Both the position numbers and the translations under genes were made by a program. Source: Treponema vincentii (GTDB taxonomy: Bacteria > Spirochaetota > Spirochaetia > Treponematales > Treponemataceae). Taken from it: DNA of 64,000 nt. Positions 57,680-64,000 of the stretch are shown one piece after another (the stretch's first letter is position 1; every line of letters starts with the position of its first letter). The notes under the pieces were generated by a model. The model ran no database searches. It was given only the letters and a program-made list of their open reading frames with translations, and was not told where the DNA came from. The stretch is from NCBI RefSeq assembly GCF_018336815.1, contig NZ_CP050497.1, forward strand, positions 2,480,001-2,544,000. Direction: 5' to 3'.

Positions 57680-58336
57680 ATGATACGGTATAGATACAAA
57701 AAAATAGTATGCATTTCGATTTTATTGACTACCCTGCTCTTTATCGCCCATGTTCAACTGATAGCCCATCCGCATCTTTTCGTTTCCACTCAAACCGAGT
57801 TCGTATTGAACAACGGAAAAATTCAAGGTGCGTATGAGACATGGACATTTGATCGTTTTTTTAGCGCGGATATTATTCAAGGATATGATCTGAACCGAGA
57901 CGGTCTTTTTGATAGAGCTGAAACAAAGGATGTCTATGACAATGCCTTTATCAACACTAAAAACTATTCGTATTTTACCTTTATCCGGCAAGGTGATAAA
58001 CGGGAGAGCCCTGCACAGGTGAGCGATTTTTCGGTACGTCAAAAAAACGGCATCGCTTCGTATCGATTTTATGTTGATTTGTCAAAATACAACGGCAATT
58101 TCTACTTTGCTGTATACGATTACACCTTTTTCTGTGATTTCCGATATGATGAAAAGACGCCGGTGGTTTTTACCGGAGCTTCCGGCAAAACGATGCCGAC
58201 ATACACGATTGTCGAAAATAAAAAATATCCGGTATATTACGACCCTTTTGATACCGCCGATATGACAATGACATACAATTCGTGGAAGCCGGGATTACAA
58301 ACATATTATCCTAGAGAAATTCATATTACCTACTAA
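57680..58336 (+). CDS. DUF1007-family exported protein
   Basis: A 218-aa protein with a signal sequence (CISILLTTLLFIAHVQLIAHPH) and the DUF1007 opening HPHLFVSTQTEFVLNNGKIQGAYETWTFD. DNRDG-like DLNRDGLFDRAE resembles an EF-loop, and the cleavage-proximal HPH could bind metal. DUF1007 genes are usually paired with NicO/RcnA-type metal permeases, as here with the next gene, 13 bp downstream, so it probably works as a periplasmic partner in nickel/cobalt handling. Confidence 0.85.
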   Translation: MIRYRYKKIVCISILLTTLLFIAHVQLIAHPHLFVSTQTEFVLNNGKIQGAYETWTFDRFFSADIIQGYDLNRDGLFDRAETKDVYDNAFINTKNYSYFTFIRQGDKRESPAQVSDFSVRQKNGIASYRFYVDLSKYNGNFYFAVYDYTFFCDFRYDEKTPVVFTGASGKTMPTYTIVENKKYPVYYDPFDTADMTMTYNSWKPGLQTYYPREIHITY

Positions 58337-58349
58337 GGAACACCACATA

Positions 58350-59399
58350 ATGCGATACGGAGTAATGCTGAAAAATCAATATAAATACGTTTTATATTAT
58401 TTGAAAAGGAAACACATAGGAGTAGAAACGATACGGCTCGGAATTATCCTGTTTGTATTCTGTATTATGACCGTCGGGCTCTGGGCAAACCCCTTTACCG
58501 GCAAAAAAGATACGCCTGCACCCATCCGCACGGAAAAAACGGCTGATTTTATTGTGAACCGGCAAGCTCAGCTGCATACAAAACTCGGCGACTCCATCTA
58601 TGAGTGGACACAGACAAATTCTGCACAGGCATTCTGGACAATTATCGCACTTGCTTTTTTTTATGGGATTGTACACGCACTGGGACCGGGACACCGGAAA
58701 ACACTCGTGTTTTCATTTTATCTGACACGCCAAGCCCCTGCGTGGGAACCTGCCGTCACCAGCCTTATCTTAGCGGGACTACACGGCATAACGAGCATCC
58801 TATTACTGTTTATCTTTCGCAATGTGAGCGGCGCATTATCCGCACATACCGACTCTGCAGCAATTTACCTTGAAGGTTTTTCCTTTATTCTGCTGATGCT
58901 GCTTTCCGTAGCTTCCATCCTCCATTTGTTGTCCGGTATATTTCCCAATCGTTTTCCCCGCTTTCGTTTCAGCCGCCGCTCACTCGCACCCGGGCAAAGC
59001 AGCAAACCGGCGTATAATACCGGCAGCTACGGTTCCGCACGGTATAAAAACCACCGCCCGCAGTACAGCAGCGCCGGAAACATACAATGGGGTGCTTTTT
59101 TACTCAGCGGCATATATCCCTGCCCCGCTGCCTTACTTGTACTGGTACTGGTTTCTACGTTGGATGCGGCAGGTATCGGCATCATCGCGGTTATCGGTAT
59201 GTCGATAGGCATGGCAATTCCGATTACTGTCGCAGCATACCTCGCATGGACAGGACGGCAGCGTTTGTTTAAGCGAATCGGCAAAACGCAAAAATATGCC
59301 GAAACAGCCGCATTAGTACTCTCGCTGGCAGCCTACAGTGCAATCTTTATCTTTTCACTTACCGCAGTACTTCCCTTCATCAAAAGCGTGATAGGGTAA
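58350..59399 (+). CDS. NicO/RcnA-type nickel/cobalt transporter
   Basis: A 349-aa membrane protein with an N-terminal signal-anchor, ~6 membrane spans and the motifs YGIVHALGPGHRKTLVFSFYL and SGIYPCPAALLVLVLVSTL, which carry the His and Cys/Pro residues conserved in NicO-family exporters. A basic, Tyr/Ser-rich loop (~200-240) lies between halves. No RcnR-type regulator is next to it; the AraC-type remnant 4 bp downstream may have belonged to the same transcript. Nickel or cobalt specificity is inferred from the family. Confidence 0.87.
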   Translation: MRYGVMLKNQYKYVLYYLKRKHIGVETIRLGIILFVFCIMTVGLWANPFTGKKDTPAPIRTEKTADFIVNRQAQLHTKLGDSIYEWTQTNSAQAFWTIIALAFFYGIVHALGPGHRKTLVFSFYLTRQAPAWEPAVTSLILAGLHGITSILLLFIFRNVSGALSAHTDSAAIYLEGFSFILLMLLSVASILHLLSGIFPNRFPRFRFSRRSLAPGQSSKPAYNTGSYGSARYKNHRPQYSSAGNIQWGAFLLSGIYPCPAALLVLVLVSTLDAAGIGIIAVIGMSIGMAIPITVAAYLAWTGRQRLFKRIGKTQKYAETAALVLSLAAYSAIFIFSLTAVLPFIKSVIG

Positions 59400-59403
59400 T
59401 TCT

Positions 59404-60517
59404 ATGGACTACCTAAACCACCTCTACGGCAGAGATATAAAAACCGTAAAAAAATTACAGCACGGAACAGTGCATACCGTCAAAACACGGAACGGAATAT
59501 GCTACGTTACATCGTATCGTATTTTCCCCGGTGTGAATGTTATGTTTAACGACATCCATACCGATACATTATGTCCACCTTCCGCTGCGGATCTGCTCAA
59601 TAACAATATCAAGCAATACGAACTGAACCATTGCAGAGAAGGCGCATTTGAATCGATATTAAAAGACGGAACACAGGTCAGCATGAATGCCGGTGACTTT
59701 GCAATCAATCCTTTAGAAAATTGTTCGCAGCATTCTCGGTTTCCGATACGGCACTATCACGGTATCAGCATTTACATTATTCCGGCGGAATTAGGAGAAG
59801 AAGCCCGCACCTTGCAGCAGTATTTTTGTATCGATTACGGAATCATTTTAGAACACCTGTGTAAGAACGGAACCCTCTTTTTGAAACGAGCAACGCCCGA
59901 ACTTGATCATATATTTCACGAAATGTATCACGTGCCGGAAGAAATTGCCGTTCCGTATCTAAAAGTAAAAATACAGGAATTGTTTTTGTATTTAAGCATA
60001 TTAAAAAGCGGCATCGATTTTATCGACCGTGAATACGCGCAAAAAAACAATCGGGAAATTATCAAACGCCTCCATCAGTTTGTCATAAAAAACTCAAATA
60101 AAAACTACAGTTATGCGCAGCTTTCCGCCATCTTTCATATTAAAACGACAACAATGAAAACCTGCTATAAATCGGTTTATGGAACAACCATTCACGAAAC
60201 GCTGGTTTAACTTCGGCAGCCGCAATAAGACTGCCTCGTTAACCGGTGAGTTTGCCATACGGCAAACATCACAGATTATATGTACGCTATCGCGTACTAA
60301 TTGAACAACTTCCAAAGTTGATACTTTGTTCAGTTGTCCAATTTTAATGGTCAAAAAAGCGCGGCTTCAAAAAGCAATCGATCTTCTTAAAAACTCCTCC
60401 GCAAACATTACGGAAATTGCTTTGGAAATCGGCTACTCAAGCCATGCAAAATTTTCGGAAGCCTTTAAGCAAGCCTATAACCTGCGGCCGAGCGAATATA
60501 AAAAAATAATCCGGTAG
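59404..60517 (+). pseudogene. AraC-family regulator split by a 141-bp MHE insertion
   Basis: The N-terminal sensor domain (from MDYLNHLYGRDIKTVKKL) and first helix-turn-helix (YSYAQLSAIFHIKTTTMKTCYKSVYGTTIHETL) read to a stop at 60208-60210. The second half of the DNA-binding domain resumes at 60350 (VKKARLQKAIDLLKNSSANI, EIALEIGYSSHAKFSEAFKQ, RPSEYKK). Removing 145 nt (element plus one TGGT) rejoins …IHETLVKKARLQKA in frame, the standard AraC linker. The protein can no longer be made intact. It precedes the ECF transporter genes and was presumably their regulator. Confidence 0.85.
60207..60347 (+). repeat. MHE copy 2, inserted in the AraC gene
   Basis: Starts TTAACTTCGGCAG, ends CCAATTTTAA, flanked by TGGT on both sides (60203-60206 and 60348-60351). 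Hairpins GTTTGCC/GGCAAAC (60250-60267) and GTACGC/GCGTAC (60282-60297) replace the differing stems of the other copies at the same positions. Confidence 0.85.
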
Positions 60518-60565
60518 CTCTAAAAAGATACCCGCTTTTTAAAATAGCATCATTATATGGGTGTT

Positions 60566-60934
60566 GCCGGTACCTTGCTCTAAAACAACTGCTTGCAAGG
60601 TACCGGCCGCTCTGTACGGGGCTATCGGTACAACCGTGCAGAGATTGCTGCACGGTTGTGTACAATTTTGTACATTTTGAAAAATGTACAAAATTCCCCT
60701 CCCGCCGCTAACGCTGTTTGGAACCGCTGCTTACTGACAGGATGTCAGTGGTTCCAAACAGTATCGAGTTTTTCTTATGAAAAACTCGAAGTTCAGAAAT
60801 GTCCACGGACGGACATTTCTGAACAATGCCATCCGTGGCACGTTCAAAAATTGACTTCCTTGTCAATTTTTGAATGCGAGTTTTTGTTGTGCAAAAACAT
60901 CGCTGCTGCGTGGAACCTCCGCCGTCCGTGGCGG
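60566..60934. repeat. Array of ten consecutive hairpins
   Basis: Perfect or near-perfect stems at 60566-60607, 60630-60659, 60664-60695, 60714-60761, 60764-60789, 60791-60824 (14 bp, loop ACGGAC), 60827-60840 (loop ATCCGT), 60843-60874 (13 bp, loop TTCCTT), 60878-60898 and 60919-60934 (loop GTCCGT). The stems share no sequence. No open frame covers the array; with the flanking MHE copy it fills the 60518-61189 gap. Confidence 0.85.
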
Positions 60935-61034
60935 TACTGACGGGCTTCTTTATCCGACTTATCGGGTACAACTTGTCCGATTCGGAAAGAACAATAATGT
61001 AAACCGATGGTAATATCTTTTTAATTGGAGGTAT

Positions 61035-61177
61035 AAGTTGGGCGGCGAAAATGGTGTCGCCCAACTTAACCGACGAGTTTCGGCTGCTGCCGAAACATCG
61101 CAGATCGTATGTGCGCTACCGCGCACGAATGCGACAAGTTTCAGAAACTGATGTTTCTTCAACTGTTGCATTTTAAA
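61035..61177 (+). repeat. MHE copy 3, in the leader of the ECF S gene
   Basis: Flanked by the 8-bp direct repeat GGAGGTAT (61027-61034 and 61178-61185). Hairpins AAGTTGGGCG/CGCCCAACTT, GTTTCGG/CCGAAAC, GTGCGC/GCGCAC and a longer terminal stem, ending GTTGCATTTTAA. The right-hand repeat is the Shine-Dalgarno of the next gene. Confidence 0.85.
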
Positions 61178-61189
61178 GGAGGTATTATT

Positions 61190-61777
61190 ATGTCAAATAG
61201 GTTATCCGTAAAGGATTTGGCGACGATCGGTATTTTTTCGGCAATAATGATCGTTGTGTTTATTGCATTCTCGATGATCACCGGCGCGTCCTTATTTTTT
61301 AATATGGTGTTGAATGCCGTGTTTGCAGCGTTTATCCTCGCACCGTTTTTTGTGTATATGGCAATGAAGGTCAATAAACCGGGCGTGGTTCTTATTTATA
61401 ATACGCTGCATGCTGTTTTAACAACCGTCTTTATGGGACCGTTTATGTTTCCTTGGTTTTTTGTCGGCGGAATTATCGGCGAACTTTCCATGTGGGGTAA
61501 AGATAGCTACCGGAACTGCAAGCGAATTACCATAGCGTGGATTATTACTTCGCTTACACGAGCCACACACGGTATGAGCGAAATTTGGTTTTTCTATAAT
61601 GCTTTTGTAAAGACCGGTGTTTCGAAGGAACAAATCGATATACAAACGCAATACTATACCGATCCTAAATGGGTTGCAATCTCATTAATCCTTACCGTTA
61701 TTGCTGCAATGCTCGGTTGCTATATCGGCAATAAAATGCTTAAAAAACATTTTATAAAAACAGGGTTGTTAAATTAG
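61190..61777 (+). CDS. ECF transporter S component, MptD/Trep_Strep family
   Basis: Substrate-binding membrane subunit, 195 aa, starting MSNRLSVKDLATIGIFSAIMIVV with ~6 spans. FNMVLNAVFAAFILAPFFVYMAM and FVGGIIGELSMWGKDSYRN are characteristic of the Trep_Strep family shared by treponemes and streptococci. The substrate is unknown. The start at 61190 uses AAAGGAGGTATTATT; a longer frame to 61109 reads through the MHE. It is followed by T and A components, so the transporter is a complete dedicated ECF system. Confidence 0.88.
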   Translation: MSNRLSVKDLATIGIFSAIMIVVFIAFSMITGASLFFNMVLNAVFAAFILAPFFVYMAMKVNKPGVVLIYNTLHAVLTTVFMGPFMFPWFFVGGIIGELSMWGKDSYRNCKRITIAWIITSLTRATHGMSEIWFFYNAFVKTGVSKEQIDIQTQYYTDPKWVAISLILTVIAAMLGCYIGNKMLKKHFIKTGLLN

Positions 61778-61779
61778 GT

Positions 61780-62439
61780 ATGGATTTCCGTACTAAATTA
61801 GCGGTATTCTTTTGTACGGTATTTTTGGTATCGGTTATTTCCAAGAATACCGTATTTTTCTGTTTAATCGGTTTATTGGCAGCATATAGCGTTTTTCAAA
61901 AACACTATCGCAGTATATTCCGCTGTGTTTTTGTTTTACTCATTGTCGAAACAATACAGCTTATTTCGAAGGGTAACGGATTAGGCACAATGCTGCCTGA
62001 AATGTTTTTATTTATTATCACTCGAATGATCGCTGTGCTTATATCGGTTATTCCAATCATTAAAACACCGCCGGGAGAATTGACCGCTGTTATAAACAAA
62101 TTAAAAATCAATAGAAATATTGCGTTGTCTTTTATTTTTATGATGCGTTTTTTTCCGATTATCGGAAATGAATTTAAAGAGATTATCGAGTCTTTAAAAT
62201 TGCGCGGATTATTTACCTTAACAAAACCGCTGCAAACAATGGAATATGTCTTTATCCCAATGATGTTTTCCGCTTCTAAAACAGCGGAAGAATTAGCTGC
62301 TGCTGCGGAAGTACGAGGAATATCCGCTGCCGGAGTACACACCTCTAAGCGGGCTATCGTATTTACCGCCGTCGATTGGACTATCACACTGATCGCTCTT
62401 GTTATATCCGCGGGATTATATTATTGGGAACTGCATTAA
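61780..62439 (+). CDS. ECF transporter T component (EcfT-like)
   Basis: A 219-aa membrane protein starting 2 bp after the S-gene stop. The two coupling-helix motifs that dock on the ATPases are visible as ESLKLRGLF and AAEVRGIS (the Ala/Leu-Arg-Gly signature). It links S and A subunits. Confidence 0.9.
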   Translation: MDFRTKLAVFFCTVFLVSVISKNTVFFCLIGLLAAYSVFQKHYRSIFRCVFVLLIVETIQLISKGNGLGTMLPEMFLFIITRMIAVLISVIPIIKTPPGELTAVINKLKINRNIALSFIFMMRFFPIIGNEFKEIIESLKLRGLFTLTKPLQTMEYVFIPMMFSASKTAEELAAAAEVRGISAAGVHTSKRAIVFTAVDWTITLIALVISAGLYYWELH

Positions 62440-62441
62440 AA

Positions 62442-63900
62442 ATGATTACATTAGATCATATCTACTATTCATATCCGCAATCGTCAAAAGAAAATCTTGA
62501 CGATATAACGATGGAGATACAAGATGGAGAGGCTGTCGCTTTAATCGGATTGAGCGGATGCGGAAAAACAACGATAACGCGAATTCTCAACGGGCTTGCC
62601 TATACATTTTTTTCAGGCAAAATGGAAGGCAGTATATCGCTTAACGGCATCGACCCGAGCAAAAAAGAATTATATGAAATAGGGCGGATGATCGGCTCTA
62701 TTTTTCAAAATCCAAAAAGTCAGTTTTTTGCAGAAGTTGTAGAAGATGAAATTGCATTCGGCTTGGAAAATTACGGTATCGAACGTACCGAAATTGTCAA
62801 GCGTATTACCGACTCTCTACGTATGATTAACGGCGAAACGTTACGAACAAGAAATCTGTTTCAGCTTTCAAGCGGCGAAAGACAGAAAGTCGCGATTGCA
62901 TCAATCAATGCACTTGATCCGCCGGTCTATGTATTTGATGAACCTTCTGCAAATCTCGATATGACAAGTGTGGAAGCGCTAAAACGATTAATGGCTTTGT
63001 TAAAGAAGAAAGGAAAAACGCTTATCGTTTCCGAACATCGAATCTACTATCTCAAAGATATCATCGATCGGTATTATTACATAGAAGACGGAAAAATTAT
63101 CCGCTGCTATACAAAGGAAATATTTGAACATTCACCGGTTGAATTTTTTTCAGCAGCAGGGTTTACGCTTATATTCCCTTGACCGTATTGAACCGCACGG
63201 AAAAACAATATCCGGAACACGGCGCCTAACAATCGATAACATCTCTTTTTCATACAACAGACAATCGTTACTGGAAAATTTAAGCTATTGTTTTATAAGC
63301 GGCACGATATACGGCATCATCGGCGGTAACGGCGCCGGTAAAAGCACCTTCGCAAAAGTACTGAGCGGACTGCTGCGTGAAAAACACGGCAGTATTTCTT
63401 CGTGCGGAAAAGACAGCTGCAATGACATAAAACTCAACAGCCGTACACGGAGGAAAACGATATACTATTTGTCAAATAACCTTGACAGTAATCTTTTTGA
63501 AGTTTCCGCTGCAGAAGAACTGCGATTAAACGATCCCGCCGCCGACACTGCTGAAATCCTAAAAGATTACTGTTTAGATACCGTTGCGGATACACATCCG
63601 CAAATCCTCTCCGGTGGACAAAAACAACGACTAGCAATCGCCGCCGTCTCATTATTAAAAAGAGACGCGTATATTTTCGACGAACCGACGAGCGGCTTAG
63701 ACGGAAAGAATATGCGCCTTATAGCCGATAAAATGCGAGAATTGCAAGCACAAGATAAAATCGTTATTGTTATTTCTCACGACTATGAATTTTTAATGGA
63801 GATTTGCAGTATTGTATTACACTTAAACGGGAATTCATTTACGGAATACACTGCTGCAAGCGATAAAGAAAAGATATTGAACATTTTGCAGCAGGAATAA
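62442..63900 (+). CDS. ECF transporter double ATP-binding protein, with a +1 frameshift between domains
   Basis: Domain 1 (from MITLDHIYYSYPQSSKENLDD) has Walker A GLSGCGKTT, signature LSSGERQKV and Walker B VYVFDEPSANLD. Domain 2 has GGNGAGKST, LSGGQKQRL and YIFDEPTSGLD. As written, domain 1 ends at 63182 and domain 2 overlaps it in another frame without a credible start. Removing one T from the T7 run at 63144-63150 fuses them through PVEFFQQQGLRLYSLDRIEPH into a 485-aa two-domain ATPase, the usual form in this transporter family. The start is at 62442, 2 bp after the T gene; an open extension to 62376 lies inside that gene. Confidence 0.85.
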
Positions 63901-63907
63901 ACACCAA

Positions 63908-63939
63908 ACCTGTTCGGAAACTTCCGTTTCAGAACAGGT
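63908..63939 (+). terminator. Terminator-like hairpin after the ECF operon
   Basis: ACCTGTTCGGAAAC / GTTTCAGAACAGGT with one mismatch and a TTCC loop. The remaining bases to the window end show no feature. Confidence 0.65.
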
Positions 63940-64000
63940 CGACTCTGTATTAAAGCCGCGGATTATAAATACAGCTCATAAAATCAGCTAGGTGCAAAAC

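Noticed and set aside
57605..57680. Riboswitch (for example cobalamin or nickel/cobalt) before the DUF1007-NicO pair
   Set aside because: Only the rpmB terminator and about 40 bp separate the genes, too short for a known metal or cobalamin riboswitch.
60566..60934. Possible CRISPR array
   Set aside because: There is no repeat-spacer periodicity; units are palindromes of unrelated sequence and no cas genes are in the window.
63124..63182. A separate second EcfA gene starting with TTG inside the first ATPase gene
   Set aside because: The start is not credible, and removing one base from a T7 run gives a seamless two-domain ATPase.

Overview
The window reads as a chromosomal segment of a host-associated Treponema, probably close to the oral T. 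medium/T. vincentii group. This is inferred from several signs: the ribosomal/RNA-polymerase gene order, an asparagine in the RpoB rifampicin region as known in spirochetes, a tmRNA with an ANNDSSDYALAA tag, a Trep_Strep/MptD-type ECF transporter, spirochete-type lipoproteins and a 29-residue basic protein of the COX24/AURKAIP1 type. Most of the window is ordinary housekeeping DNA on both strands.

Layout. 1-4.4 kb: end of a dicarboxylate/amino-acid symporter, pyk, a 2-hydroxyacyl-CoA dehydratase remnant, and murD. 4.5-7.5 kb: apt-asnS-recO. 7.8-15 kb: nudC, a cholesterol-dependent-cytolysin-like lipoprotein, an ArsP-type permease, a THUMP RNA methyltransferase and ligA. 15.5-18.5 kb: two solute-binding lipoproteins and an MFS transporter. 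31.2 down to 18.6 kb (minus strand): one long operon, tRNA-Thr-rpmG-tRNA-Trp-secE-nusG-rplK-rplA-rplJ-rplL-rpoB-rpoC-rpsL-rpsG. 31.4-38.9 kb: an exported protein, argR, queA, a RluA-type pseudouridine synthase, a nuclease-family lipoprotein and dxs. 39.1-48.3 kb: the tiny basic protein, a short topoisomerase A subunit, acyl-CoA ligase, PHP phosphatase, acylphosphatase, an AEC transporter and a heavy-metal P-type ATPase operon. 48.5-57.6 kb: tRNA-Gln, tRNA-Glu, ptsI, a decayed antitoxin/McrB island, der-merR, tmRNA, nrnA-like and rpmB. 57.7-63.9 kb: DUF1007-NicO metal export pair, a broken AraC regulator and an ECF transporter (S, T and double-ATPase).

The unusual content lies between the genes. 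At least three families of structured repeats recur: (1) a nested inverted-repeat element (called NIR here), with two distinguishable halves, alpha and beta, and an attached module B; its alpha half sits just upstream of promoters at five loci; (2) a ~140-bp multi-hairpin element (called MHE here), with three copies in 5 kb whose stems differ in sequence but stay paired; one copy splits the AraC gene and another lies in the Shine-Dalgarno region of the ECF S gene; (3) arrays of small hairpins with unrelated stems but a near-constant RTCCGT (or ACGGAY) hexaloop. These look like non-autonomous mobile or structured-RNA elements, and I recognise none of them as a named family.

Six genes (murD, a solute-binding lipoprotein, rplA, an antitoxin/McrB remnant, nrnA-like, ecfA) each carry exactly one extra base in an A/T homopolymer. 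The uniform +1 direction suggests homopolymer over-calling in the assembly, although real slippage cannot be excluded from sequence alone. Coordinates for these genes span the whole reconstructed reading frame.
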